From the NCBI GenBank assembly GCA_020635955.1, contig JACJYW010000005.1, positions 1 through 64,000 of the forward strand: a DNA stretch of 64,000 bases. The letters run 5' to 3'. Of the stretch, positions 1 to 9,169 are shown piece by piece. The DNA is from Crocinitomicaceae bacterium (GTDB lineage Bacteria > Bacteroidota > Bacteroidia > Flavobacteriales_D > Crocinitomicaceae). A program made the translations under genes and the position numbers. Below the pieces are notes generated by a model. That model had not been told where the DNA came from. It ran no database searches and was given only the letters and a program-made list of their open reading frames with translations. Every line of letters starts with the position of its first letter. Within the stretch, counting starts at the first letter, position 1.

Positions 1-125
1 TCAAAGGCTCTTTCACCGGTAGATGCAGCACCAACAACATTATAGCCAAGTTTTTTAAGACTATGTTGAATATCTTTAGAAACAATGCTCTCATCCTCGA
101 CTACGAGTACGTTGGTTTTTGCCAT
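1..125 (-). CDS. Response regulator receiver domain protein (N-terminal fragment, cut by window edge)
   Basis: Only the first 41 codons lie inside the window. They read MAKTNVLVVEDESIVSKDIQ and continue into a helix and a second strand. This is the opening of a CheY-like receiver domain: a hydrophobic strand followed by an acidic cluster (EDE) that helps bind Mg2+. The phospho-acceptor Asp and any output domain lie outside the window. The ATG sits 2 bp past the stop of the multi-PAS histidine kinase on the same strand, so the two are almost certainly co-transcribed and form a cognate pair. Whether the regulator has a DNA-binding, enzymatic or no output domain cannot be told from here. Confidence 0.85.
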   Translation of the reverse strand, partial: MAKTNVLVVEDESIVSKDIQHSLKKLGYNVVGAASTGERAF

Positions 126-127
126 AG

Positions 128-3100
128 CTAAATTTCTTGCTTGTCAAAGATAATTAAAAATTCTGTTCCGCTATCTGTTTTAAGGATTAACTCCCCGTCA
201 ATCTGGTCAATAAGTGTATCTACCAAACTTAATCCAAGTGACTCACTTTCATCTATTTTGAAGCCAGGAGGTAGGCCAACTCCATAGTCTTTCACTTTTA
301 AAAACACTTTGCCTACTTCTTCCCAAACGGCAATTGTGATCTTACCTTTTTTCTCTCCCGGATAGGCATATTTTAATGCATTTGTAATTAATTCATTAAG
401 GATCAATCCACAAGGAATGGCCTGGTCTAATGCCAAATTTACCTGATCAACTTCCAGATCAAGCGTGGTTCGTTCATTTGAAACATCATATGAATGCACC
501 AGATTTTGAACCAGGTTGGTGATATAGTCATAAAAATTAATAGATGAAAAATCCTTTGTTTGATAAAGACTTTCATGTATGTAAGACATGGAACGTATTC
601 TATTCTGGCTTTCTATTATGATCTGAAGTGTTTCTTCGTCCTTAACATAAGATGACTGCAAATTCAGAATACTATTGATCACTTGTAGGTTGTTTTTTAC
701 CCTGTGATGCACCTCTTTTAACAAAACCTCTTTTTCCTTTACCGACTCTATCAACTTTTGTTCGTACTCTACGGTATCCGTTACGTTACGCGAAATGATC
801 AATACCTCATCCTCGTTGATCTTTACATATCGATTTTCATAGTGCACCTTAGCGTCTGCCTGTTTTTCATAAGAAATGCTGAAATTCTGAGTGATCACTT
901 TTTCAATTTTCAAGGCTTCCTTAATATGCTCCTTTATCTCGCTGGCCACTATTTTATCCGAGAGGATTTCCGTTATATTCTTACCAATAATGTCTTCTGT
1001 ATTGATCAAACGCTCAAAGGCCTCTTTGTTTGATTCACTCGACGGACGGTAATCTGTAAAAACACCCTTTTTGTTCACTTTAAATATTAGATCGGGAACA
1101 GCTTTTAAAATAGCCCTATTATTCTCTTCACTATCCAGTATTTTTCGTCTATTCAATACCTGTTCAGTGATGTCATGTGAAATGAAGGAGATCTCTTTTA
1201 TTTCTTCTCCAGGAATAATAATTGGACTTAGGAATGACTCCATCCAGACCTCACCAAAATTTGAATCAAAGTGAGAAATTAAGTTGGTAGGGGTTCCTTC
1301 AAAAACCTCTTGAAATTTTGTTTCTATTTTTCCATAAGCAAAATCCTGAATTGGAAAAATATCAAGGAAGTTGTCTCCTAATTCCACCTCTTTATTCAGA
1401 TAATCACTAGTAAGCGCAGCAAATTTATCATTGAAAGAAACCAGGTTATAATTTCTGTCAATAGACAACATGTAAAGGTTAGAGGTCGTTTGAAAAAGCG
1501 CTCTTAAACGAGACGTTGACTCTTCTAAGGATTTTTGTGTTTTCTTGTGCCTCTTGATCTCTTCTTGAAGCAAAATGTTCGTTTCTTCAGCTATTTCAGC
1601 TCTCAATTTCTGAGAATTATATTCAGTTTGAAGAGAGATATCCGATAAAATGAATAAATACGAAGATTTTCCAAGATAATTTGTTTTAACCACGGTAATA
1701 CTGAACCTCTTTTTCTCTTCTTCTGAACTTAATTCAATTTCAGTGTAAGAACTTATTTCATTTTCGGCTTCTCTGGTTAGGTCTTTAATTAAAGTATGAA
1801 GGCTTTCAGGAAAGATCTTATACAATTGACCACTGGTGGATTTTAAATGCGTTTTTAAAAGCTTTTCTGCTTTCGGGTTTACAAAGACCAGTTCATCATT
1901 AGTAAACAGAAAAATACTTGCTGGAGAGTGGTCAATGATATTCTTAAAACTACTTCTACTTTCAAGGATCTCCCTTTCAAATTGATATTGTTCTGTAATA
2001 TCGATCATTGTACCTAAAATGATCTGGTCTTCTGCTTTTTCACTAGTTATAAGTGCAACGTTGTTACTAACAATAACCTCCTGGCCTTTTCTATCCTTTA
2101 ATCTGATGATGTAATTGTTCAGCTCTTTTTCGCTCTCCAGTTTTTCTATATACTCGATCCTGTCATCAATGTTAAAATAAATATCCTTAACGTTGAGTTG
2201 CTTCACTTCTTCTGCCGAACTATAGCCCAGTATCTTTGCAAAGGCCGGATTACAATCAAGGATCTTTCCATTGATATTGGTTCTATATACTCCCGCCAAA
2301 GTGGAATTAAATATTTGTCGATATCTGAATTCAGATTCTCTGAGTTGCTCTTCAGAAACAACCTCATCCGTAACATCTTTTATCAGCCCTAATAGAGAGG
2401 CCGTTAATCCATCATCCGATCTACGAACGATCAGTTTCTCCTCTATCCATCTCCACTCATCTCGGATGAACATTCTATACCTCCAGGCGTCTTTACCTCC
2501 CTTTAACAGCAAATTTTCAAACTTGTCATTAATATTGTCCACATCATCAGGATGTACATCTTTGTATAGTTTGTCTGATTTAACCAGGGAAATATATTCA
2601 TCTACACTGTACCCGAAAATTTCTTCAACCTTGGTAGACACAAAGTTTACCTGATGCTTGAATCGATCTTTAATATCATATGAAATATTGAATACGAAGG
2701 AGCTAATATTTTCAAGGATCTGCGTTACATTATCCTTGTGATCCAGTAGTTCTTTCTTCTCAATATTAAACCTGACATCCATTACGAAGGCATCTCTATT
2801 GAAATACTTTGTCTTTTTTATTGAAAACTCCTTGGGAACATAATTTGTCGATCCTACAATTGAGCAATTAGCATAAAAATGTGCGTTGCCCAATCGCTCA
2901 CATTCTTCTATCGCTTCATTAAAACTGAGTTTACAATCGTTTGTTTCAGCAATAAATACTTCTTGAAATTTCTTATTGATGGGCTCATTGACTCCGTTTT
3001 CTTGCAGATATAGTTCTGCTGTTCTACTAAGATCAAGGATCTCAAACTCTTTAGTTAAAACATACTTCTGAGAATCTGAAGAATCGAAAAAATCCTGATA

Positions 3101-3646
3101 TGTTCGTCTGGCATTTTGCAATGAAACCAGCAAAACATATCTCCATCTGTTAAACAATGAAACTATAAGAGCTGAACAAAGACCTAAAAAGAATAATTTC
3201 AACTCAAAACCATCATTAAATATTCCAATTGCCAGATACAATGTCAAACTAACAATAAAGAAAATCATGGTGGGCAATGGCCTAACCAAAACAATACCTA
3301 TCAGGTTTAATGCGATTAAAAAGTTGAGATTGAAATCATATCCCGGATCAAAATAGAACCAGATCAAATTAATCAACATCACGCCAAAAAGCAATACATG
3401 GTGCGCCCATTCAATATATTTTCTCTTGACCTTTAATGCAATTATGCCGTAAATCGCCAATAAAACAATTAGAATGTATAAGAGCAAAAGTCGGTGAACA
3501 TAGAAAATCTCATAATATCCCAAACTCTCAAAAACCAGAAATAAAGCATTAATAGGTACGATAAACAGTATCACCTTTTTATAAATAGATGACAATTCTC
3601 CGAAGAGGTCAAAGCGACTTATCGTTCTCTTTATCTTTTGCTCCAT
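128..3646 (-). CDS. Membrane-bound multi-PAS sensor histidine kinase (HisKA_2/HATPase_c)
   Basis: An 1172-residue sensor kinase. Residues about 20-175 hold roughly six hydrophobic helices (a membrane sensor region without a large extracellular loop). About five to six PAS-like modules follow between 180 and 960; the clearest are near 300-435, 440-560, 565-690 and 715-840, several ending in the DITEQ-type linker. The transmitter starts near 970 with KEVLLKEVHHRVKNNLQ, the HisKA_2 type of dimerisation/phospho-acceptor helix. A HATPase_c domain follows, with an N-box (NELITNALKYAY) and G-box (DYGVGLP), and ends at the C-terminus. HisKA_2 kinases usually phosphorylate a stand-alone response regulator, which fits the receiver gene 2 bp downstream. 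The start codon overlaps the stop of the upstream YwqK-like gene by 1 bp (TAATG). The signal sensed is unknown; stacked PAS domains suggest small-molecule or redox input. Confidence 0.92.
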   Translation of the reverse strand: MEQKIKRTISRFDLFGELSSIYKKVILFIVPINALFLVFESLGYYEIFYVHRLLLLYILIVLLAIYGIIALKVKRKYIEWAHHVLLFGVMLINLIWFYFDPGYDFNLNFLIALNLIGIVLVRPLPTMIFFIVSLTLYLAIGIFNDGFELKLFFLGLCSALIVSLFNRWRYVLLVSLQNARRTYQDFFDSSDSQKYVLTKEFEILDLSRTAELYLQENGVNEPINKKFQEVFIAETNDCKLSFNEAIEECERLGNAHFYANCSIVGSTNYVPKEFSIKKTKYFNRDAFVMDVRFNIEKKELLDHKDNVTQILENISSFVFNISYDIKDRFKHQVNFVSTKVEEIFGYSVDEYISLVKSDKLYKDVHPDDVDNINDKFENLLLKGGKDAWRYRMFIRDEWRWIEEKLIVRRSDDGLTASLLGLIKDVTDEVVSEEQLRESEFRYRQIFNSTLAGVYRTNINGKILDCNPAFAKILGYSSAEEVKQLNVKDIYFNIDDRIEYIEKLESEKELNNYIIRLKDRKGQEVIVSNNVALITSEKAEDQIILGTMIDITEQYQFEREILESRSSFKNIIDHSPASIFLFTNDELVFVNPKAEKLLKTHLKSTSGQLYKIFPESLHTLIKDLTREAENEISSYTEIELSSEEEKKRFSITVVKTNYLGKSSYLFILSDISLQTEYNSQKLRAEIAEETNILLQEEIKRHKKTQKSLEESTSRLRALFQTTSNLYMLSIDRNYNLVSFNDKFAALTSDYLNKEVELGDNFLDIFPIQDFAYGKIETKFQEVFEGTPTNLISHFDSNFGEVWMESFLSPIIIPGEEIKEISFISHDITEQVLNRRKILDSEENNRAILKAVPDLIFKVNKKGVFTDYRPSSESNKEAFERLINTEDIIGKNITEILSDKIVASEIKEHIKEALKIEKVITQNFSISYEKQADAKVHYENRYVKINEDEVLIISRNVTDTVEYEQKLIESVKEKEVLLKEVHHRVKNNLQVINSILNLQSSYVKDEETLQIIIESQNRIRSMSYIHESLYQTKDFSSINFYDYITNLVQNLVHSYDVSNERTTLDLEVDQVNLALDQAIPCGLILNELITNALKYAYPGEKKGKITIAVWEEVGKVFLKVKDYGVGLPPGFKIDESESLGLSLVDTLIDQIDGELILKTDSGTEFLIIFDKQEI

Positions 3647-5208
3647 TATTCTTCTGGCTCTACTTCATTTACTCTAAAGCCATTGATTTTATAGATCTCA
3701 CCCCTTTTATAAGTGATGGTTTCAATCTCCTCACCGTTTTTATCAAAGGTTCGCCAAATACCATTTTTCATGCCTCCGCTATATTTTCCTATCACTTTTT
3801 TTATTCCATTTTTATGATAATAAACGTGTTTACCTTTAGGTTCTCCTTCAGAAAATTCTCCTGTGAAGGCAATTTTTCCGTTTAAATAATAATGATTCCA
3901 AATACCATCAGGTTCACCATGCGTGAATGATCCAACTTCTTTAAAATCTCCAACATGATAAAACCATGACCCCTCTCTTTCTCCATTATAATATTCACCC
4001 CTGGCAAGTTCATTACCTAAAGAATCATATTCCAGTTGTTCACCCTCTAAAAGTCCTTTTGAATTGAAATACTCTTGTTTCCTTATTTGACCATTTTGAT
4101 AATACCACGTCCATTGACCATACAGCACATCATTTTTAAAACTCCCTTCCTGCTCCTTTTTTCCATCCGTGAAATAATAAACCCACTTACCATTCTTCTT
4201 TCCTTCTATATAAGTGCCTTTAGATTTCATTTTTCCATCCGGATAATAAGTGACCCATTCCCCATCAAAAATTCCACCGGCCAGTATCATACCTTCTGAC
4301 AGCAAGGTATCACGTTGATAAACATAACCCTGGATCATGTTTCCTTCCATATCATACTCACGAAAGATCCCGGATTTCATTCCTTTGTTCAAGCCCCCAA
4401 CTAATTTTACCTCTCCATTGGGATGATATTCTTTATATAGATCAATGATTACAACACCTCCAGGATCTGAGGCTATTGTATCCCCTCTCATTGTTGTGAT
4501 ATCAACAAGTTTTCCGTTTTTATCATATTCCTTCGTAATTCCATCTTTCTTGCCGTCCTTATAGCTTACCTCACTTTTCAATGTTCCATTGTCATGATAG
4601 TCTCTCCACACACCTGTTTTGTTGCCCTTCTCATCTAGTCTATTAAACTCCTCTTTCCTTCTCAAATAACCATTACTATACTCTTCTTCAGTTATTACCT
4701 GACCTTCTTCATTAAATTCTAAAGCAACACCATCTACCTCGCCATCAGTGAATAATAATTTCTTTTTAATCTTACCATCATCAAAAAACCATAATTCTTC
4801 CCCTTGCTTTATGTCATCAATATAAAACGATTCCTGTATCACATTTTCCAATGAATCAAACTGCTGTGCGCAGCCATTTTTTTTGTCATTCTGATAGGTG
4901 TACAACCATGTTAATAAACCATCTTCATTGAAGAATTTCCACAAGCTGTCCGATTGGCCTTCCAGTTTGTATCCAATAGATTTTGTTTTTCCATTTTTAT
5001 AGTAGGCTTTCCAAAGTCCATCCGGCAGACCATTTTTAAAATGTCCTTCTGATGCCTTTTCACCGGTAGAATAATAAAATACATTGTAGCCATTCGGATC
5101 AATTTCTTCTTGCGCCCAAATTGATCCCACCCAAAACGTAAATAATAAACAAGAATAAATTCCTTTTAGAAAAGAGAGCTTATGTTTTATATTATTAGGG
5201 CTGTTCAT
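3646..5208 (-). CDS. Secreted YwqK-family (MORN_2) repeat protein
   Basis: A 520-residue protein with an N-terminal hydrophobic segment near residues 15-32 ending ...GSIWAQE, a likely signal peptide. The rest is about 17-20 copies of a short repeat of pattern Y-x-NG-x-x-K-x-x-G-x-Y-x-x-G-x-x-x-G-x-W (for example GLWKAYYKNGKTKSIG), typical of MORN_2/YwqK repeats. Databases often call such proteins 'toxin-antitoxin system YwqK family antitoxin', but nothing here supports a toxin-antitoxin role. The repeats form extended beta-hairpins that probably bind ligands, surface polymers or proteins. Its stop overlaps the ATG of the multi-PAS kinase, making it the first gene of a three-gene operon; a role as an extracytoplasmic accessory to that kinase is an inference from this layout. 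Confidence 0.85.
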   Translation of the reverse strand: MNSPNNIKHKLSFLKGIYSCLLFTFWVGSIWAQEEIDPNGYNVFYYSTGEKASEGHFKNGLPDGLWKAYYKNGKTKSIGYKLEGQSDSLWKFFNEDGLLTWLYTYQNDKKNGCAQQFDSLENVIQESFYIDDIKQGEELWFFDDGKIKKKLLFTDGEVDGVALEFNEEGQVITEEEYSNGYLRRKEEFNRLDEKGNKTGVWRDYHDNGTLKSEVSYKDGKKDGITKEYDKNGKLVDITTMRGDTIASDPGGVVIIDLYKEYHPNGEVKLVGGLNKGMKSGIFREYDMEGNMIQGYVYQRDTLLSEGMILAGGIFDGEWVTYYPDGKMKSKGTYIEGKKNGKWVYYFTDGKKEQEGSFKNDVLYGQWTWYYQNGQIRKQEYFNSKGLLEGEQLEYDSLGNELARGEYYNGEREGSWFYHVGDFKEVGSFTHGEPDGIWNHYYLNGKIAFTGEFSEGEPKGKHVYYHKNGIKKVIGKYSGGMKNGIWRTFDKNGEEIETITYKRGEIYKINGFRVNEVEPEE

Positions 5209-5682
5209 TTGTTAATAATTACTGGCTGTCTGGAATGGTAATTAATGATTTGAATAGTTATTCATAATTAACCAACAATGTTGACAGTTTATAATCCCTT
5301 TGTTTACAGTAAATTTAATACCTTTTCAACAAATGGTTATACTTATGTCTGTGTGAATTAATTTATTCTTTTGTCAGTCTATTTTTCTGTCAATAAATCG
5401 ACCAAAAATTAAATGGATTTTCACACTGATATTTTGAAAATCTGTATAGCTCGAATTATTTTTTTCAATTCAAAATTTATTTGGGGTTTTTAATAAAATT
5501 CAATTCACTCTTTCTTAACAACAAGTTAATAGGGTTTGTTAATAATTGGAGTACCATCAAAGTCTCAGTTTTATTGGGGATTTTAAATATTTAAAAAAGA
5601 TGTTAATAATTATAAACATTGAACAATTTCATCCCCAGCTCCTTTATTTACATTTGTTCATATCATCATTAATTATAGAATA
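5209..5682. other. 474-bp AT-rich divergent intergenic region
   Basis: No reading frame in this stretch has a plausible start and coding character. It separates the YwqK-kinase operon (minus) from rpiB (plus), so it must carry divergent promoters. The 10-mer GTTAATAATT occurs three times in the same orientation, at 5211-5220, 5538-5547 and 5602-5611. A TAnnTTTG-type box lies near the rpiB end (5649-5656). No tRNA, riboswitch or clear terminator was recognised. Operator function of the repeated 10-mer is only a possibility given the base composition. Confidence 0.6.
5649..5656 (+). promoter_or_regulatory. Candidate -7 promoter box for rpiB
   Basis: TACATTTG matches the Bacteroidota -7 consensus TAnnTTTG exactly and lies 26 bp before the rpiB ATG, so transcription would start about 20 nt upstream of the gene. 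The expected -33 TTTG about 20 bp further upstream is poor (only TTTC near 5627-5630), which lowers confidence. Confidence 0.45.
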
Positions 5683-6120
5683 ATGAGCAATAATGTTATT
5701 CCAATTGGTTGCGATCATGCAGGTTTTGAATTGAAATTAAAGATCATGGATCACTTGCAGAAGAAAGGTTTTGAGATCAAAGATTTTGGAACTTATTCGG
5801 CTGATAGTATTGATTATCCTGATTATGGACATCCTGTAGCAGAAATGGTTGAGGCTAATAATGGAATGTTGGGAATAGTAATTTGTGGCAGTGGAAATGG
5901 AATAAATATGACCGTGAATAAACATCAGGGCATAAGATCAGCTTTATGTTGGACGGTTGAAATTGCTCAATTAGCAAGAGAGCACAATGATGCAAATATT
6001 ATAGCTTTACCTGCCAGATTTATCTCTGAAGAGCTGGCCATACAAATGGTAGATGTGTTTTTAACAACAGCTTTTGAAGGCGGGCGTCACGCTAACCGTG
6101 TAGCAAAGATTCCTTGTTAA
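5683..6120 (+). CDS. rpiB: Ribose-5-phosphate isomerase B
   Basis: A 145-residue RpiB/LacAB-family protein, full length for the family. It interconverts ribose 5-phosphate and ribulose 5-phosphate in the non-oxidative pentose phosphate pathway, in the cytosol. Visible family motifs are IGCDHAGFELK at residues 7-17, ICGSGNGINM near 67-76 (containing the catalytic Cys region and phosphate-binding glycines), and REHNDANIIALPAR near 99-112 (a conserved His-Asn-Asp-Ala-Asn block). It stands alone, divergent from the sensor operon, and its stop abuts the stop of the convergent thioredoxin gene with no gap. Confidence 0.95.
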   Translation: MSNNVIPIGCDHAGFELKLKIMDHLQKKGFEIKDFGTYSADSIDYPDYGHPVAEMVEANNGMLGIVICGSGNGINMTVNKHQGIRSALCWTVEIAQLAREHNDANIIALPARFISEELAIQMVDVFLTTAFEGGRHANRVAKIPC

Positions 6121-7359
6121 TTATTCGTTGATCAGTTGATCAATAAAATCATCAGTTGATTGAACAAATTGTTCATAGTACTTACCTGTACCTGGTCCAT
6201 TAAATCCGGTATGTACTTTTCTTATTTCACCGGTTTTATCAATAAAGATCAATGTTGGGAATGACATGATGTGATTTAGTGTAGGAAAAACATCAGATGC
6301 GCAAGATTTACATGCATCCCCTCCTATTAGAAAAGTGTAGTTAAGTCCCAGGTTTACACGATAAGAATTCACTTTTTTCATTTTAGCTTCTAATCCTTTT
6401 TGAGTTTCAAAAGTGATGGCAATTATGTTCAGATCTAGACCATATTTTTCTGACAGAGATTTGAGGTACATGCTTTCATCAAGGCAATTTGGACACCAGG
6501 TACCCATAATTTGAAGCAAGGTTACTTTTCCTTTTGATGCATCATTTGGATAATTATATAGTTCACCATCAACATTAGGTAAACTAAAAGCCAGAGGAAT
6601 GTTTTTATCCGCTATTGTCAATGAATCAGGATGTCTGAGTTCGAATTTAGGATTTCGAATTGCGTACCAATTGGTTTGATAATGTTTACCTGAAAGAAAT
6701 TCGCCCCATAAGGTATCAGATCTTAATTGTGCTTTAAATAGAAAAGCGTGTGATCCATCAAAAGTAGAGAGGTATAAGCTATCTTGAATGGTTGCGCCCT
6801 CTAAAAATCTGTAATCTCCCGTTTCAGTCAAAAATGTACCGGTGATACGGTTACCTATTTCATTGCCGTCTTTGGTTTTCTTTTCAGATGAGAATAAACC
6901 GACTGCTTTTTCTGGTTCAATATTATAATCAAAAGTCACTTCCCATCTGCCTGAAACATCTATAATTGGAGTCTCGATAGGATACTTAGTGGAATGATCA
7001 TATTTCGACCAAAAAGGCAGATAATAATTTCCTTTTTTAGCATGGTTGTACCAATTTCCGGATATATGTGTCTTAGAGTGAATTTTACCCCTCAATTCAG
7101 ACGCAAAGGCTGGAAACTTAATGAAAATAGAATCTGATGAGTACTGAAGATCATCTAGAATTATACGTTCAGATCCATTGATGATACAGAATTTATACTG
7201 TTTATTTTCTTTACTGATCTCAACGATAACAGGTAATTCATCTTTATCGGTTAATTTAAAAGAAGTATACCACATGCCGCTCTTTATTTTAATAGGTGCA
7301 CTATATGAAACACCTATAAACAGGGAGAATAAAAATAGTAAGCAGTGCTTTTTTAACAT
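6121..7359 (-). CDS. TlpA-like secreted thioredoxin-family protein
   Basis: A 412-residue exported protein when started at the ATG at 7359, which gives a clean signal peptide (MLKKHCLLFLFSLFIGVSYSA); an upstream in-frame Met would bury it. Residues about 25-240 are beta-rich and resemble the N-terminal domain found before many Bacteroidota TlpA proteins. The C-terminal half is a TlpA/ResA-type thioredoxin fold with the active-site motif WCPNC (GTWCPNCLDES) and a cis-Pro region (SFPTLIFIDKTGEI). Expected role: thiol-disulfide exchange in the periplasm, for example in redox maturation of exported proteins or cytochromes; the actual substrate cannot be deduced. It converges with rpiB with zero intergenic bases. 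Confidence 0.85.
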   Translation of the reverse strand: MLKKHCLLFLFSLFIGVSYSAPIKIKSGMWYTSFKLTDKDELPVIVEISKENKQYKFCIINGSERIILDDLQYSSDSIFIKFPAFASELRGKIHSKTHISGNWYNHAKKGNYYLPFWSKYDHSTKYPIETPIIDVSGRWEVTFDYNIEPEKAVGLFSSEKKTKDGNEIGNRITGTFLTETGDYRFLEGATIQDSLYLSTFDGSHAFLFKAQLRSDTLWGEFLSGKHYQTNWYAIRNPKFELRHPDSLTIADKNIPLAFSLPNVDGELYNYPNDASKGKVTLLQIMGTWCPNCLDESMYLKSLSEKYGLDLNIIAITFETQKGLEAKMKKVNSYRVNLGLNYTFLIGGDACKSCASDVFPTLNHIMSFPTLIFIDKTGEIRKVHTGFNGPGTGKYYEQFVQSTDDFIDQLINE

Positions 7360-7479
7360 GGGTTGAAATACTGTTTTTTCAAGGTGCTTAGGGCGTATCA
7401 AATATAGAAATTTAAAAATATTCAAACCTGATGCAACTTTTATTTGGTTACTTTAGTCTACCTAAATGAAAGAGTAATT

Positions 7480-8034
7480 ATGACGGATGAACAACTGGTT
7501 AAGGAGTGTGTTTCAGGAAGTGCAGTTGCTCAAAAAAAGTTCTATGATTTATTTGCAAGGAAGATGATGGGGGTTTGTCTCCGTTATACCAATGATTTTG
7601 AAGAGGCGCAGGATGTTTTGCAAGAAGGTTTTATAAAGATCTTCAATAAACTACCTGATTTTGAAAGTAAAGGTTCTTTAGAAGGATGGGTACGACGGAT
7701 CATGGTAAACACAGCATTGGATGCATACAGAAGAAGCAAAAAACATCATAATGATGTAGATGTGGATTCAGTGGGCTATATGTTAGATTCTCACGATTTT
7801 ATTGTTGAATCTATTAATGCTGAAGACCTTTTAAAGATCATACAGACTATTCCCGAGGGATATCGTGTGGTTTTTAACCTGTTTGCCATTGAAGGTTATT
7901 CGCATAAAGAAATTGCGGATCATCTAGGTGTAACAGAGAGCACATCCAAATCTCAATATTCCAGAGCAAAGAAAATGCTTAGAAAACTACTTATAGAAAA
8001 AGATTTTATAGAAGAAGGTGAAAGAGAAGACTAA
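7480..8034 (+). CDS. ECF-type RNA polymerase sigma factor
   Basis: A 184-residue sigma-70 family protein of the ECF group (sigma2 and sigma4 only). The sigma2 region spans about residues 22-95 and includes the -10 recognition stretch around DFEEAQDVLQEGFIKIF and RIMVNTALDAYRR. The sigma4 helix-turn-helix lies at about 125-175 (GYSHKEIADHLGVTESTSKSQ). The start was placed at the ATG at 7480; the open frame continues upstream only via a TTG. A TACTTTAG box at 7449-7456 may be its promoter, but a -33 partner is not obvious. Its 3' end overlaps the next gene, an anti-sigma-like membrane protein, by 17 bp, so the pair is translationally coupled and probably functionally linked. Confidence 0.93.
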   Translation: MTDEQLVKECVSGSAVAQKKFYDLFARKMMGVCLRYTNDFEEAQDVLQEGFIKIFNKLPDFESKGSLEGWVRRIMVNTALDAYRRSKKHHNDVDVDSVGYMLDSHDFIVESINAEDLLKIIQTIPEGYRVVFNLFAIEGYSHKEIADHLGVTESTSKSQYSRAKKMLRKLLIEKDFIEEGERED

Positions 8035-9121
8035 CATAGAAGACCTGTTCAGGGAAAAGTTTGAAAACTTTGAAGCGAATGTTGATCCTTCATTGTGGGC
8101 AAATATTTCTCAGAGCATAAATGCTACTGGAGCAACCGGAGCTGGGGCTTCAGCCGCTGGTTTGTCTGGTTTAGCCAAGGTAGCTATTATCACTGCTGCT
8201 GTAGCTGTTACTTCGGTTAGTGTGTGGTATTTAACTAAAGATGCTGAGCACACAGAAACTGCAGTTCAAGAAAACACAATTACTCCTGATAATGGAAATG
8301 AAGATGTTTCTATTGTTTCAATTAACAACGAGAATATACAGGTAAATGATACTAATGATCCTGTGATCAGAGATAATAGAAACGAAATTCAGGAAGACCT
8401 TTCAACGGTTCAGATTTCAACGGAGCATTTTGATGATGAATTGATAGATATTTTGAGAGAAAATCAGAATACTGTTAGCAATTCCAATGATCAAAAAGAA
8501 ACCAACAACAATAATAGTGTTACTGTTCAGAATGGAACAACTACAACTGATCAGAGCACAATTGTTGATAACAACGGAACTACGCAAAACACAGAAACAC
8601 CTGTTCAGGAGGCTAAAAAAATAAAAACTGATCTCCAATATCAAGTGGATGGATCTACGCTAACCTTTAATTCAGGTGCTAAGAATCACATTTCAGTGGA
8701 ATGGAATTTCGGAGATGAAACAAAAATGGTGTGCGACAAGGGAACACATACTTATAAGCGACCAGGAAGTTATATTGGTACCATGAAAGTTGTTGGAGAG
8801 AACAATACAAAAGTGGTTGAGTTTCCGGTTGAAATAGAAGGTACTTCTGAAATATCTGAAATTCCGAATGTTATAACTCCAAATAATGATGGGGCAAATG
8901 ATTATTTCTTTATCAAATCTAAAGATATTGAAGAGTTCTCCATCACAATTTACAACATGAATGGAGATGCGATCTTTACCTCAGAAGACCCTGACTTCAG
9001 ATGGTATGGAGATGGTCCTGACGGTGAAGTTAAAGCAGGAACATATTTGTTTAAGATTCTAGCTGTAGGAAAAGACGGAGCCATTTATAAAGAAGCTAAA
9101 ATGCTAAACGTGGCAAAATAA
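8018..9121 (+). CDS. Anti-sigma-like membrane protein with PKD-like domain and T9SS type B C-terminal domain
   Basis: A 367-residue protein starting at a GTG inside the sigma-factor gene. Order of parts: a short cytosolic segment (about residues 1-50), one transmembrane helix (AKVAIITAAVAVTSVSVWYL, about 53-72), an Asn/Thr/Asp/Gln-rich linker to about 195, a PKD-like beta domain (about 200-275, with VEWNFGDETK and GTHTYKRPGSY), and a gliding-motility-associated (type B) C-terminal domain from about 283 (IPNVITPNNDGANDYFFI ... WYGDGPDGEVKAGTYLFKI). Position and topology are those of an anti-sigma factor, but no ZAS-type zinc motif (HxxxCxxC) is visible. The C-terminal domain normally directs secretion through the T9SS, which is odd on a protein held by an N-terminal membrane helix. 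A hairpin terminator follows at 9144-9169. Confidence 0.8.
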   Translation: MKEKTNIEDLFREKFENFEANVDPSLWANISQSINATGATGAGASAAGLSGLAKVAIITAAVAVTSVSVWYLTKDAEHTETAVQENTITPDNGNEDVSIVSINNENIQVNDTNDPVIRDNRNEIQEDLSTVQISTEHFDDELIDILRENQNTVSNSNDQKETNNNNSVTVQNGTTTTDQSTIVDNNGTTQNTETPVQEAKKIKTDLQYQVDGSTLTFNSGAKNHISVEWNFGDETKMVCDKGTHTYKRPGSYIGTMKVVGENNTKVVEFPVEIEGTSEISEIPNVITPNNDGANDYFFIKSKDIEEFSITIYNMNGDAIFTSEDPDFRWYGDGPDGEVKAGTYLFKILAVGKDGAIYKEAKMLNVAK

Positions 9122-9143
9122 TCAAAGTTTAATTATAATGAAG

Positions 9144-9169
9144 AGGCGTCTTATATAGGCGCCTTTTTT
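9144..9169 (+). terminator. Rho-independent terminator after the sigma/anti-sigma pair
   Basis: A 7-bp stem (AGGCGTC with GGCGCCT, one G-T wobble) with a 7-nt loop, followed by six T. It lies 22 bp past the stop of the anti-sigma-like gene and runs into the stop codon of the convergent CapA-like gene. Confidence 0.8.

Noticed and set aside
3646..5208. Toxin-antitoxin system because of the 'YwqK antitoxin' name
   Set aside because: No toxin-like partner gene is adjacent; neighbours are a sensor kinase and a regulator.
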